64,000 nucleotides of DNA. Source: Fallopia convolvulus (Eukaryota > Streptophyta > Magnoliopsida > Caryophyllales > Polygonaceae). The position numbers were made by a program, and so were the translations under genes. The stretch is taken from contig OZ024720.1 of assembly GCA_964016875.1 (NCBI GenBank), positions 38,159,106 to 38,223,105 on the forward strand, in the 5' to 3' direction. A model generated the notes under the pieces. The model ran no database searches. It saw nothing but the letters and a program-made list of their open reading frames with translations, and was not told the DNA's origin. Shown piece by piece: positions 34,431-49,369 of the stretch. Position 1 is the stretch's first letter. The number at the start of each line of letters is the position of its first letter.

Positions 34431-37260
34431 TTATGCCTTGATGTCTTTAAAGTTCACATGTTTTTTCTCCTTTTGCCTTTAAAATGATTTGTGATCTAAC
34501 ATTGCATGCCAAGTGTTTGAAGAAATGTCCATGTAAATGTCAATCCTAAAAGTGGCATTCGGTTTCTAGTTTCGAATTTATGCTTTTATTCGATCGGTCT
34601 TGATTTGGTTAGCGTGATACTATCCTTTAACTTTATGCTTATGCCTAGATATCTTTAAAGTTCACTTGTTTTTTCTCCTTTTACCTTTAAAATGACTTGT
34701 GATCTAACATTGCACGACATGTGTTTGATGAAATGACCATGTTAAAGTCAATCCTAAAAGTGGAATTCGGTTTCATGGTTCGAGTTTATGCTTTTATTCG
34801 ATCGGTCTTGATTTTGCAGCGTAGACTATGCTTATTGGCTTGAGACTATCCTCATTCTTTATGCTTATGCCTAGATGTCGTTAAAGTTCACTTGTTTTTT
34901 CTCCTTTTGCCTTTGAAATCACTTGTGATCTAACATTGCAAGCCAAGTGTTCGATGAAATGTCCATGTAAATGACACTCCTAAATGTGGCATTCGGTTTC
35001 TAGGTTCAAATTTATGCTTTTATTCGACCGGTCTCGATTTTGTAGTGCAGAATATGCTTATTTGCTTGGTACTATCCTCATTCTTTACGCTTATGCCTAG
35101 ATGTTTTCAAAGTTCAATTGTTTTTTCTACATTTGCCTTTAAAATGACTTGTGATCTATCATTGCACGCCAAGTGTTCGATGAAGTCTCCAAGTAAACTA
35201 TTCTCCCAAGGTTTGAGTTTATGCTTTTGTTCGATCGTTCTTGATTTTGTAGTGTAGATTATGCTTATTGGCTTGATACTATCCTCATTCTTTATGCTTA
35301 AGCTTAGATATCTTTAAAGTTCACTTGTCTTTTCTCCTTTTGCCATTAAAATGACTTCTGATCTAACTTTGCACGCCAAGTGTTTGATGAAATGTCCTTG
35401 TAAATGTCAATCCTAAAAGTGGCATTCGGTTTCTAGTTTCGAATTTATGCTTTTATTCGATTGGTCTTGAATTGGTAGCGTAGAATGTGCTTATTAGCTT
35501 GTTACTATCCTTATTCTTTATGCTTATGCCTAGATATCTTTAAAGATCACTTCTTTTTTCTACTTTTACCTTTAAAATGACTTCTGATCTAACATTGCAC
35601 GACATGTGTTTGATGAAATGTCCATGTTAAAGTCAATCCTAAAAGTGTCATTCGATTCTAGGTTTGAATTTGTGCTTTTATTCGATCAGTCTTCATTTTG
35701 TAGTGTAGAATGTGCATATTGGCTTGATACTAACCTCATTCTGTATGCTTATGCCTTAAGTCAAAGTTCACTTGTTTTTTCTCCTAACATTGTACGCCGA
35801 GTTTTCGATGAAATGTCCATGTAAATGTGAATCCTAAAAGTTGCATTCGGTTTCTAGGTTCGAATTTAAGCTTTTATTCGACCGGTATGGATTTTGTAGT
35901 GTAGAATGTGCTTATTGGCTTGATATTGTCCTCATTCTTTTTGCTTATGCCTAGATGTCGTTAAAGTTCACTTGTTTTCTTATGCATATATGTCTATAAA
36001 GTTCACTTGTTTTTTCTCCTTTTGCCTTTAAAATGTCTTGTGATCTAATATTCTATGTCCATGTAAATGTCACTCCTAAATGTGGCATTCGGTTTCCAGG
36101 TTCGAATTTATGCTTTTATTCGATCGATCTTGATTTTGTAGCATTGAATGTGCTTATTGGCTTGATACTATCCTCATTCTTTATGCTTATAACAAGATGT
36201 CGTTATAGATCACTTGTTTCTTTCTCCTTTTGCCTTTAAAATGACTTGTGATCTAACATTGCACCCCAAGTGTTCAATGAAATGTACATGTAAATGTCAC
36301 TCCTAAATGTGGCATTCGGTTTCTTGGTTCGAATTTATGCTTTTATTCGATACGTCTTGATTTTGTAGTGTAGAATGTGTTTATTGGCTTGACACTATCC
36401 TCATTCTTTATGCTTATGCCTAGAATGTCTTTAAAGATCACTTCTTTTTTCTCTGTTTTCCTTTAAAAACACTAGTGATCTAACATTGCACGCCACGTGT
36501 TCGATGAAATTTCCATGTAAATTTCACTCCTAATTGTGTCATTCGTTTTGTAGATTCGAATTTATGCTCTTATTCGATCCTTGGTTATTTTGTAGTGCAC
36601 AATGTGCTTATTGGCTTGATACTATCCTCAATCTTGATTCTTATGCGCAAATGTCTTTAAAGTTCACTTGTGATCTAATATTCTATGCCAAGTGTTCGAT
36701 GAAATGTCCATGTAAATGTCACTCCTAAATGTGGCATTCGGTTTCCAGGTTCGAATTTATGCTTTTATACGTTACGTCTTAATTTTGTAGTGCGGAATAT
36801 GCTTATTTGCTTGATACTATCTTCATTGTTTATGCTTATGCGTAGATGTCTTTAAAGATCACTTCTTTTTTCTCATTTTGCCTTTAAATTACTTGTGATC
36901 TAACATTGCACGCCAAGTGATCGATGAAATGTCCATGTAAATGTCACGTCTAAAAGTGGAATTAGGTTTCTAGGTTCGAATTTATGCTTTTATTCGATCG
37001 GTCTTGATTTTGTAGTGCATAATGTGTTTATTGGCTTGATACTGTCTTCATTCTTTATGCTTATGCCTAGAGGTTTTCAAAGTTCAGTTTTTTTTTCTCC
37101 TTTTGCCTTAAAAATGAGATGTCATCTAGCATTGCACTACAAGTGTTCGATGAAATGCCCAAGTAAATATAGCTCCTAAAATTGGCATTCGGTTTGTAGG
37201 TTCAAATTTATGACTTTATTCGATCGGTCTTGATTTTGTAGTGTAGAATGTGCTTATTGG
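34431..37260 (+). repeat. Satellite array B, degenerate stretch
   Basis: Monomers remain recognisable but are more diverged and often shortened. Examples are a gap around 35755-35790, a partial duplication near 35970-36010, and a unit at about 36050 missing its GCACGCCAAGTGTTCG part. Spacing varies more than elsewhere. This looks like an old part of the array that has escaped homogenisation. Confidence 0.85.
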
Positions 37261-40210
37261 CATGATATTATCCTCATTATTTATGCTTATGCCTAGAGGT
37301 CTTTAAAGTTCACATGTTTTTTTCTCCTATTACCTTTAAAATGTCATGTGATCTAACATTGTACGCCAAGTGTTCGATGAAATGTCCATGTAAATGTGAA
37401 TCCTAAAATTTGCATTCGGTTTCTATGTTCGAATTTATGCTTTTATTCGATCGGTCTTGCTTTTGTAGCGTAGAATGTGCTTATTGGCTTGATACTATCC
37501 TCATTCTTTATGCTTATGCCAAGATGTCGTTAAAGTTCACTTGTTTATTAACCTTTTGCCTTTAAAATGACTTTGTGACCTAACATTGCAAACCAAGTGT
37601 TGGATGAAATGTCGATGTAAATGACACTCCTAAATGTGGCATTCTATTTCTACATTCGAATTTATGATTTTATTCGATCGGTCTTGATTTTGTAGTGCAG
37701 AATTTGCTTATTTGGTTGATACTATCCTTAGTCTTTATGCTTATGCCTTGATGTCTTTAAAGTTCACATGTTTTTTCTCCTTTTGCCTTTAAAATGACTT
37801 GTGATCTAAGATTGCACGCAAAGTGTTTGATGAAATGTCCATGAAAATGTCAATCCTAAAAGTGGCATTCGGTTTCTAGGTTCGAATTTATGCTTTTATT
37901 GTATTGGACTTGATTTTGTAGTGTAGAATGTGCTTATTGGCTTGATGCTATCCTTATTCTTTATGCATATGACTTGTGATCTAACATTGCACGACAAGTG
38001 TTCGATGAAATGTCCATGTTAAAGTCAATACTAAAAAATTTGCATTCGTTTTCTAGGTTCGAGTTTATGCTTATATTTGATTGTTCTTAATTTTGTAGTG
38101 TAGATTGTGCTTATTGGCTTGATACTATCCCCATTTTTTATGCTTAAGCTTAGATGTCTTTAAAGTTCACTTGTTTTTTCTCATTTTGCCATTAAAATGA
38201 CAAATGATCTAACATTGCACGCCATGTGTTCATTAAAATGTCCTTGTAAATGTCAATCCCAAGAGTCGCATACGTTTCTAGGTTTGAATTTATGCTTTTA
38301 TTCGATCGGTCATGATTTTGTAGCGTAGAATGTGCTTATTGGCTTGATACTATCCTCATTCTTTATGCTTATGCCTAGATGTTGTTAAAGTTCACTTCTT
38401 TTTTCTCCTTTTGCCTTTAGAATGACTTGTGATCTAACATTGCACGCTATGTTTTCGATGAAATGTCCATGTAAATGTGACTCTTAAATGTGGCATTCGG
38501 TTTCTTGGTTCGAATTTATGATTTTATTAGATCGGTCTTGATTTTGTAGTGCAGAATGTGCTTATTGGCTTGATACTCTCCTTTTTCTTTATGATTTTGT
38601 AGTGTAGAATTTATGATTTTGTGTCAAACATTGCACGCCAAGTGCTTGATACTATCCTCATTCTTTATGGTTATGCCTATATCTTTTCGAAGTTCAATTG
38701 TTTTTTATCCTTTTACCTTTAAAATGACTTGTGATTTAACATTGCACGACAAATGTTCGATGAAATGTCCAAGTAAATGTCGCTCCTAAGGTTTGACTTT
38801 ATTCTTTTATTCGATCGGTCTTGATTTTTTAGTGTAGAATGTGCTTATTGGCATGATAATATCCTTTTTCTTTATGCTTATGCCTAGATGTCTTTAAAGT
38901 TCACTTGTCTTCTCTCCTTTTGCCTTTATAAAATGACTTGTGATCTAAAATTGCACGCCAAGTGTTTGATGAAATGTCCATGTAAATGTCAATCCTAAAA
39001 GTGGCATTCGGTTTCTAGGTTCGAATTTATGCTTTTATTCGATCGGTCTTGGTTTGGTAGTATAGAATGTGCTTATTAGCTTGTTACTATCCTTATTCTT
39101 TATGCTTATGCCTAGATATCTTTAAAGTTCACTTGTTTTTACTCCTTTTACCTTTAAAATGCCTTGTGATCTAACATTGCACGACATGTATTTGATGAAA
39201 TGTCCATGTTAAAGTCAATCCTAAAAGTGGAATTCGATTTCTTGATTCGAGTTTATGCTTTTATTCGATCGGTCTTGATTTTGTAGCGTGGAATGTGCTT
39301 ATTGGCTTAATACTATCCTCATTCTTTATGCTTATTTCTAGATGTCGTTAATGTTCACATGTTTTTTTCTTCTTTTCCCTTTAAAATAGCTTGTGAACTA
39401 ACATTGCACGCCAAGTGTTCGATGAAATGTCCATGTAAATGACACTCCTAAATGTGGCATTCGGTTTCTAGGTTCGAATTTATGATTTCATTCGATCGGT
39501 CTTGATTTTGTAGTGCAGAATTTGTTTATTTGCTTGATACTATCCTCATTCCTTATGTTTATGCCTACATGTCTAAAGTTCTTTTGTTTTTTCTCCTTTT
39601 GCCTTTAAAATTACTTGTGATATAACATTGCACGCCAAGTGTTTGATCTAATGTCCATGTAAATGTCAATCATAAAAGTTGCATTCGGTTTCTAGTTTCG
39701 AATTTATTCTTTTATTCGATTAGTGTGGATTTTGTAGTGGAGAATGTTCTTATTGGCATGATAATATCCTTTTTCTTTATGCTTATGCCTAGATGTCTTT
39801 AAAGTTCACTAGTTTTTTCTTCTTTTTCCTTTATAAAATGACTTGTGATCTAACATTGCACGCCAAGTGTTAGATGAAATGTCCATGTAAATGTCAATCG
39901 TAAAACTGGCATTCGGTTTCTAGTTTCGAATTTATGCTTTTATTCGATCGGTCTTGATTTGGTAGCGTAGAATGTGCTTATTAGCTTGTTACTATCCTTA
40001 TTATTTATGCTTATGCGTAGATATCTTTAAAGTTCACTTGTTTTTTCTCCTTTTACCTTTAAAATGACTTGTGATCTAACATTGCACTACATGTGTTTGA
40101 TGAAATGACCATGTTAAAGTCAATTCTAAAAACGGCATTCGGTTTCTTGGTTCGAGTTTATGCTTTTATTCGATCGGTCTTGATTTTGTAGCGTAGAATG
40201 TGCTTATTGG
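37261..40210 (+). repeat. 2950-bp tandem segmental duplication of satellite, copy 1
   Basis: Thirteen monomer-equivalents begin with CATGATATTATCC. A rare rearranged monomer at about 38575-38660 (two truncated units joined) is included and recurs exactly 2950 bp later, so the whole block was copied after that rearrangement. Confidence 0.95.
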
Positions 40211-43160
40211 CATGATATTATCCTCATTATTTATGCTTATGCCTAGAGGTCTTTAAAGTTCACATGTTTTTTTCTCCTATTACCTTTAAAATGTCATGTG
40301 ATCTAACATTGTACGCCAAGTGTTCGATGAAATGTCCATGTAAATGTGAATCCTAAAATTTGCATTCGGTTTCTATGTTCGAATTTATGCTTTTATTCGA
40401 TCGGTCTTGCTTTTGTAGCGTAGAATGTGCTTATTGGCTTGATACTATCCTCATTCTTTATGCTTATGCCAAGATGTCGTTAAAGTTCACTTGTTTATTA
40501 ACCTTTTGCCTTTAAAATGACTTTGTGACCTAACATTGCAAACCAAGTGTTGGATGAAATGTCGATGTAAATGACACTCCTAAATGTGGCATTCTATTTC
40601 TACATTCGAATTTATGATTTTATTCGATCGGTCTTGATTTTGTAGTGCAGAATTTGCTTATTTGGTTGATACTATCCTTAGTCTTTATGCTTATGCCTTG
40701 ATGTCTTTAAAGTTCACATGTTTTTTCTCCTTTTGCCTTTAAAATGACTTGTGATCTAAGATTGCACGCAAAGTGTTTGATGAAATGTCCATGAAAATGT
40801 CAATCCTAAAAGTGGCATTCGGTTTCTAGGTTCGAATTTATGCTTTTATTGTATTGGACTTGATTTTGTAGTGTAGAATGTGCTTATTGGCTTGATGCTA
40901 TCCTTATTCTTTATGCATATGACTTGTGATCTAACATTGCACGACAAGTGTTCGATGAAATGTCCATGTTAAAGTCAATACTAAAAAATTTGCATTCGTT
41001 TTCTAGGTTCGAGTTTATGCTTATATTTGATTGTTCTTAATTTTGTAGTGTAGATTGTGCTTATTGGCTTGATACTATCCCCATTTTTTATGCTTAAGCT
41101 TAGATGTCTTTAAAGTTCACTTGTTTTTTCTCATTTTGCCATTAAAATGACAAATGATCTAACATTGCACGCCATGTGTTCATTAAAATGTCCTTGTAAA
41201 TGTCAATCCCAAGAGTCGCATACGTTTCTAGGTTTGAATTTATGCTTTTATTCGATCGGTCATGATTTTGTAGCGTAGAATGTGCTTATTGGTTTGATAC
41301 TATCCTCATTCTTTATGCTTATGCCTAGATGTTGTTAAAGTTCACTTCTTTTTTCTCCTTTTGCCTTTAGAATGACTTGTGATCTAACATTGCACGCTAT
41401 GTTTTCGATGAAATGTCCATGTAAATGTGACTCTTAAATGTGGCATTCGGTTTCTTGGTTCGAATTTATGATTTTATTAGATCGGTCTTGATTTTGTAGT
41501 GCAGAATGTGCTTATTGGCTTGATACTCTCCTTTTTCTTTATGATTTTGTAGTGTAGAATTTATGATTTTGTGTCAAACATTGCACGCCAAGTGCTTGAT
41601 ACTATCCTCATTCTTTATGGTTATGCCTATATCTTTTCGAAGTTCAATTGTTTTTTATCCTTTTACCTTTAAAATGACTTGTGATTTAACATTGCACGAC
41701 AAGTGTTCGATGAAATGTCCAAGTAAATGTCGCTCCTAAGGTTTGACTTTATTCTTTTATTCGATCGGTCTTGATTTTTTAGTGTAGAATGTGCTTATTG
41801 GCATGATAATATCCTTTTTCTTTATGCTTATGCCTAGATGTCTTTAAAGTTCACTTGTCTTCTCTCCTTTTGCCTTTATAAAATGACTTGTGATCTAAAA
41901 TTGCACGCCAAGTGTTTGATGAAATGTCCATGTAAATGTCAATCCTAAAAGTGGCATTCGGTTTCTAGGTTCGAATTTATGCTTTTATTCGATCGGTCTT
42001 GGTTTGGTAGCATAGAATGTGCTTATTAGCTTGTTACTATCCTTATTCTTTATGCTTATGCCTAGATATCTTTAAAGTTCACTTGTTTTTACTCCTTTTA
42101 CCTTTAAAATGCCTTGTGATCTAACATTGCACGACATGTATTTGATGAAATGTCCATGTTAAAGTCAATCCTAAAAGTGGCATTCGATTTCTTGATACGA
42201 GTTTATGCTTTTATTCGATCGGTCTTGATTTTGTAGCGTGGAATGTGCTTATTGGCTTAATACTATCCTCATTCTTTATGCTTATGCCTAGATGTCGTTA
42301 ATGTTCACATGTTTTTTTCTTCTTTTCCCTTTAAAATAGCTTGTGAACTAACATTGCACGCCAAGTGTTCGATGAAATGTCCATGTAAATGACACTCCTA
42401 AATGTGGCATTCGGTTTCTAGGTTCGAATTTATGATTTCATTCGATCGGTCTTGATTTTGTAGTGCAGAATTTGTTTATTTGCTTGATACTATCCTCATT
42501 CCTTATGTTTATGCCTACATGTCTAAAGTTCTTTTGTTTTTTCTCCTTTTGCCTTTAAAATTACTTGTGATATAACATTGCACGCCAAGTGTTTGATCTA
42601 ATGTCCATGTAAATGTCAATCATAAAAGTTGCATTCGGTTTCTAGTTTCGAATTTATTCTTTTATTCGATTAGTGTGGATTTTGTAGTGGAGAATGTTCT
42701 TATTGGCATGATAATATCCTTTTTCTTTATGCTTATGCCTAGATGTCTTTAAAGTTCACTAGTTTTTTCTTCTTTTTCCTTTATAAAATGACTTGTGATC
42801 TAACATTGCACGCCAAGTGTTAGATGAAATGTCCATGTAAATGTCAATCGTAAAACTGGCATTCGGTTTCTAGTTTCGAATTTATGCTTTTATTCGATCG
42901 GTCTTGATTTGGTAGCGTAGAATGTGCTTATTAGCTTGTTACTATCCTTATTATTTATGCTTATGCGTAGATATCTTTAAAGTTCACTTGTTTTTTCTCC
43001 TTTTACCTTTAAAATGACTTGTGATCTAACATTGCACTACATGTGTTTGATGAAATGACCATGTTAAAGTCAATTCTAAAAACGGCATTCGGTTTCTTGG
43101 TTCGAGTTTATGCTTTTATTCGATCGGTCTTGATTTTGTAGCGTAGAATGTGCTTATTGG
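40211..43160 (+). repeat. 2950-bp tandem segmental duplication of satellite, copy 2
   Basis: By eye this copy differs from copy 1 at only about six positions, for example CTTATGCC against CTTATTTC near 39332, CTTGATACG against CTTGATTCG, and GGTTTGATAC against GGCTTGATAC. That is about 99.8% identity, far higher than between neighbouring monomers, so it is one of the newest events in the window. Confidence 0.95.
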
Positions 43161-46100
43161 CTTGATACTATCCTCATTCTTTATGCTTATGCCTAGATGG
43201 CGTTAAAGTTCAGTTGTTTTTTCTCCTTTTGCCTTTAAAATCACTTGTGATCTAACATTGCAAGCCAAGTGTTCGATGAAATGTCCATGTAAATGACACT
43301 GCTAAATGTGGCATTCGGTTTCTAGCTTCACATTTATGCTTTTATTCGATCGGTCTCGATTTTGTAGTGCAGAATTTGCTTATTTGCTTGATACTATCCT
43401 CATTCTTTATGCTTACGCCTAGATGTTTTCGAAGTTCAATTGTTTTTTCTCCTTTTGCCTTTAAAATGACTTGTGATCTATCATTGCACGACAAGTGTTC
43501 GATGAAGTCTCAAAGTAAATGTCGCTCCTAAGGTTTGAGTTTATGCATTTATTCGATCGTTCTTGATTTTGTAGTGTAGATTGTGCTTATTGGCTTGATA
43601 CTATCCTCATTCTTTATGCTTAAGCTTAGATATCTTTAAAGTTCACTTGTCTTTTCTCCTTTTGCCATTAAAATGACTTCTGATCTAACTTTGCACGACA
43701 TGTGTTTGATGAAATGTCCATGTTAAAGTCAATCCTAAAAAGGGCATTCGATTTCTTGGTTCGAGTTTATGCTTTTATTCGATCGGTCTTGATTTTATAG
43801 CGTAGGATGTGCTTATTGGCTTGATACTATCCTTATTCTTTATGCTTATGCCTAGATGTCGTTAATGTTCACATGTTTTTTCTTCTTTTGCCTTTGAAAT
43901 CGCTTGTGAACTAACATTGCACGCCAAATGTTCGATGAAATGTCCATGTAAATGACACTCCTAAATGTGGCATTCGGTTTCTAGTTTCGAATTTATGATT
44001 TTATTCGATCGTTCTTTATTTTGTAGTGCAGAATGTGCTTATTGGCTTGATACTATCCTCATTATGTATGCTTATGCCTAGATGTCTTTAAAGTTCATTT
44101 GTTTTTTCTCCTTTTGCCTTTAAAATTACTTGTGAGCTAACATTGCAATCCATGTGTTTGATGAAATTTCCATGTAAATGTCAATCCTAAAAGTGGCATT
44201 CAGTTTCTAGTTTCGAGTTTATGCTTTTATTCGATCCGTCTTGATTTTGTAGTGTAGAATGTGCTTATTGGCATGATAATAACCTCATTCTTTATGCTTA
44301 TGCCTAGATGCCGTTAATGTTCACATGTTTTTTTCTTCTTTTCCCTTTAAAATAGCTTGTGAACTAACATTGCACGCCAAGTGTTCGATGAAATGTCCAT
44401 GTAAATGACACTCCTAAATGTGGCATTCGGTTTCTAGGTTCGAATTTATGATTTTATTCGATCGGTCTTGATTTTGTAGTGTAGAATTTGTTTATTTGCT
44501 TGATACTATCCTCATTCCTTATGTTTATGCCTAGATGTCTAAAATTCTTTTGTTTTTTCTCCTTTTGCCTTTAAAATTACTTGTGATATAACATTGCACG
44601 CCAAGTGTTTGATGAAATGTCCATGTAAATGTCAATCCTAAAAGTTGCATTCGGTTTCTAGTTTCGAATTTATTATTTTATTCGATCAGTCTTGATTTTG
44701 TAGTGGAGAATGTGCTTATTGGCATGATAATATCCTTTTTCTTTATGCTTATGCCTAGATGTCTTTAAAGTTCACAAGTTTTTTCTTCTTTTTCCTTTAT
44801 AAAATGACTTGTGATCTAACATTGCACGCCAAGTGTTAGATGAAATGTCCATGTAAATGTCAATCGTAAAACTGGCATTCGGTTTCTTGTTTCGAATTTA
44901 TGCTTTTATTCGATCGGTCTTGATTTGGTAGCGTAGAATGTGCTTATTAGCTTGTTACTATCCTTATTCTTTATGCTTATGCGTAGATATCTTTAAAGTT
45001 CACTTGTTTTTTCTCCTTTTACCTTTATAATGACTTGTGATCTAACATTGCACTACATGTGTTTGATGAAACGACCATATTAAAGTCAATTCTAAAAGTG
45101 GCATTCAGTTTCTTGGTTCGAGTTTATGCTTTTATTCGATCGTTCTTGATTTTGTAGCGTAGAATGTGCATATTGGCTTGATACTATCCTCATTCTTTAT
45201 GCTTATGCCTAGATGTCGTTAAAGTTCACTTGTTTTTTCTCCTTTTGCCTTTAAAATCACTTGTGATCTAACATTGCAAGCCAAGTGTTCGATGAAATGT
45301 CCATGTAAATGACACTGCTAAATGTGCTATTCGGTTTCTAGCTTCACATTTATGTTTTATTCGATCTGTCTCGATTTTGTAGTGCAGAATATGCTTATTT
45401 GCTTGATATTATCCTCATTCTTTATGCTTATGCCTAGATGTTGTTAATGTTCACATGTTTTTTCTTCTTTTCCCTTTAAAATAGCTTGTGAACTAACAAT
45501 GCTCGCCAAGTGTTCGATGAAATGTCCATGTAAATGACACTCCTAAATGTGGCATTCGATTTCTAGGTTCGAATTTATGATTTTATTCAATCGGTCTTGA
45601 TTTTGTAGTCCAGAATTTGTTTATTTGCGTGATACTATCCTCATTCCTTATGTTTATGCCTAGATGTCTAAAGTTCTTTTGTTTTTTCTCCTTTGGCCTT
45701 TAAAATTACTTGTGATCTAACATTGCACGACAAGTGTTTGACGAAATGTCCATGTAAATGTCAATCCTAAAAGTGGCATTCGGTTTCTAGTTTCGAATTT
45801 ATACTTTTATTCGATAGGTCTTGATTTGGCAGCGTAGAATGTGGTTATTAGCTTGTTACTATCCTTATTCTTTATGCTTATGCCTAGATATCTTTAAACT
45901 TCACTTGTTTTTTCTCCTTTTACCTTTAAAATGACTTGTGATCTAACATTGCACGACATGTGTTTGATGAAATGTCCATGTTAAAGTCAATCCTAAAAGT
46001 GGCATTCGATTTCTTGGTTCGAGTTTATGCTTTTATTCGATCGGTCTTGATTTTGTTGCGTAGAATGTGCTTATTGGCTTGATACTATCCTCATTCTTTA

Positions 46101-49100
46101 TGCTTATGCCTAGATGTTTTCAAAGTTCACTTGTTTTTCCTCCTTTTACCCTCAAAATGACTTGTGATCTATCATTGCACGACATGTGTTCGGTGATATG
46201 TCGAAGTAAATATCGCTTCTAAAATTGGCATTCGGTTTCTAGTTTCGAATTTATGATTTTATTCGATTGTTCTTGATTTAGTAGTGTAGAATGTGCTTAT
46301 TGGCTTGATACTATCCTCATTCTGTATGCTTATGCCTAGATGTCTTTAAAGTTCATTTGTTTTTTCTCCTTTTGCCTTTAAAATTACTTGTCAGCTAACA
46401 TTGCACGCCATGTGTTTGATGAAATGTCCATGTAAATGTCAATCCTAAAAGTGGCATTCAGTTTCTAGTTTCAAATTTATGCTTTTATTCGTCCGGTCTT
46501 GATTTTGTAGTGTAGAATGTGCTTATTGGCATGATAATATCCTTTTTCTTTATGCTTATGCCTAGATGTCTTTAAAGTTCACTTGTTTTTTCTCCTTTTA
46601 CCTTTATAAAATAACTTGTGATCTAACATTGCACGACAAGTGTTCGATGAAATGTCCATGTAAATGTCAATCCCAAAAGTGGCATTCGGTTTCTAGTTTC
46701 GAATTTATGCTTTAATTCAATCGGTCTTTATTTGGTAACGTAGAATGTGCTTATTATCTTGTTACTATCCATATTCTTTATGCTTATGCCTAGATATCTT
46801 TAAAGTTCACTTGTTTTTTCTCCTTTTGCCTTTAAAATGACTTGTGATCTAACATTGCACGACATGTGTTTGATGAAATGTCCATGTTAAAGTCAATCCT
46901 AAAAGTGGCATTCGATTTCTTGGTTCGAGTTTATGCTTTTATTCGATCGGTCTTGATTTTGTAGCGTAAAATGTGCTTATTGGCTTGATACTATCCTCAT
47001 TCTTTATGCTTATGCCTAGATGTCCTTAATGTTCACATGTTTTTTCTTCCTTTGCCTTTAAAATCGCTTGTGAACTAACATTGCACGCCAAGTGTTCGAT
47101 GAAATGTCCATGTAAATGACACTCCTAAATGCGGCATTCAGCTTCTAGGTTCTATTTTATGATTTTATTCGATCGGTCTTGATTTTGTAGTGCAGAATTT
47201 GTTTATTTGCTTGATACTATCCTCATTCCTTATGTTTATGCCTAGATGTCTAAATTTCTTTTGTTTTTTCTCCTTTTGGCTTTAAAATTACTTGTGCAGA
47301 ATTTCTTTTGTCTAATTCCTTATGTTTATGCCTAGAATGTGCTTATTGGCTTGATACTATCCTCATTCTTTATGCTTATGCCCATATGTCGTTAAAGTTC
47401 GCTTCTTTTTTCTCCTTTTGCCTTTAAAATGACTTGTGATCTAACATTGCACGCTAAGTGTTCGATGAAATGTCCATGTAAATGTGACTCTTAAATGTGG
47501 CATTCGGTTTCTTGGTTCGAATTTATGATTTTATTCGACCGGTCTTCATTTTGTAGTGTAGAATGTGCTTATTGGCTTGATACTTTCCTCATTCATTGCG
47601 CTTATGCCTAGATGTCTTTAAAGTTCACTTGTTTTTTCTCCTTTCGCCTTTAAAATGGCTTTGTGTCAAACATTGCACGACAAGTGTTCGATGAAATGTC
47701 CATGTAAATGTCAATCTTAAGAGTGGCATTAGGTTTCTTGGTTTGAATTTATGCTTTAATTCGATCAATCTTGACTTTGTAGTGTAGAATGTGTTTATTG
47801 TCTTGATACAATCCTCATTCATTATGCTTATGCCTAGATGTCGTTAAAGTTCACTTGTTTTTTCTACTTTTGCTTTAAAATGATTTTTAATATGACATTG
47901 CACTTCAAATGTTCGGTGAAATGTCCATGTATATATCACTCCGACAGGGTGCATTCAGTTTCTAGGTTCAAATTCAAGATTTTATTTGATCGGTCTTGAT
48001 TTTGTAGTGCAGAATTTGCTTATTGGCTTGATACTATTCTCATTCTTTATGCTTATGCCTAGATATCTTTAAAGTTCACTTGTTTTTTCTCCATTTCCCG
48101 GTAAAATGAATTCTGATCTAACATTGCACGCCAAGTGATCGATGAAATGTCCATGTAAATGTTAATCCTAAAAGTGGCATTCGGTTTCTAGGTTCGAATT
48201 TATACTTTTATTCGATCGGTCTTGATTTTGTTGCGTAGAATGTGCTTATTGGCTTGATACTATCCTCATTCTTTATGCTTATGCCCAGATGTCGTTAAAG
48301 TTCGCTTCTTTTTTCTTCTTTTGCCTTTAAAATGACTTGTGATCTAACATTGCACGCCAAGTGTTTGATGAAATGTCCATGTAAATGTCAATCCTAAAAG
48401 TGGCATTCGGTTTCTAGGTTCGAATTTATGATTTTATTCGATCGGTCTTTATTTTGTAGTGTAGAATATGCTTATTGGCTTGATACTATCCTCATTCATT
48501 GCGTTTATGCCTAGATGACTTTAAAGATCACTTGTTTTTTCTCCTTTTGCCTTTAAAATGGCTTTGTGTCAAACATTGCACGCAAAGTGTTCGATGAAAT
48601 GTCCATGTAAATAACACTCCTAAATGTGGCGTACGGTTTCTAGGTTCGAATTTATGATTTTATTCGATCGGTCTTGATTTTGTAGTGTAGAATTTGTTGA
48701 TTTGCGTGATACTATCCTCATTCCTTATGCTTATGCCTAGATGTCTTAAGTTCATTTGTTTTTTTCTCCTTTTGCCTTTAAAATTAATTGTGATCTAACC
48801 TTGCACGCCAAGTGTTTGAGAAATGTCCATGTAAATGTCAATCCTAAAAGTGGCATTCGGTTTCTAGTTTCGAATTTATGCTTTTATTCGATCGGTCTTG
48901 ATTTTGTAGTGTAGAATGTGCTTATTGGCATGTTAATATCCTTTTTCCTTATGCTTATGCCTAGATGTCTTTAAAGTTCACTTGTTTTTTCTCCTTTTGC
49001 CTTTATAAAATGACTTGTGATCTAACATTGTACGCCAAGTGTTTGATGAAATGTCCACGTAAATGTCAATCCTAAAAGTGGCATTCGGTTTCTAGGTTCG

Positions 49101-49369
49101 AATTTATGTTTTTATTCGATCGGTCTTGATTTGGTAGCGTAAAATGTGCTTATTGGTTTGATCCTATCCTTCTTCTTTATGCTTATGCCTAGATATCTTT
49201 AAAGTTCACTTGTTTTTTCTCCTTTTACCTTTAAAATGACTTGTGATCTAACATTGCACGACATGTGTCTGATTAAGTGTTCATGTTAAACTCAATCCTA
49301 AAAGTGGCATTCGGTTTCTTGGTTTGAGTTTATGCTTTTATTCGATCGGTCTTGATTTTTTAGCGTAGA
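43161..49369 (+). repeat. Satellite array B, right part
   Basis: About 27 monomers, mostly 222-228 bp. A composite of truncated units lies at about 47280-47345. Some units lack an inner piece, for example around 43520-43545. The array is interrupted at 49370 by the second Athila-like element and continues in phase after it at 54921. Confidence 0.94.
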
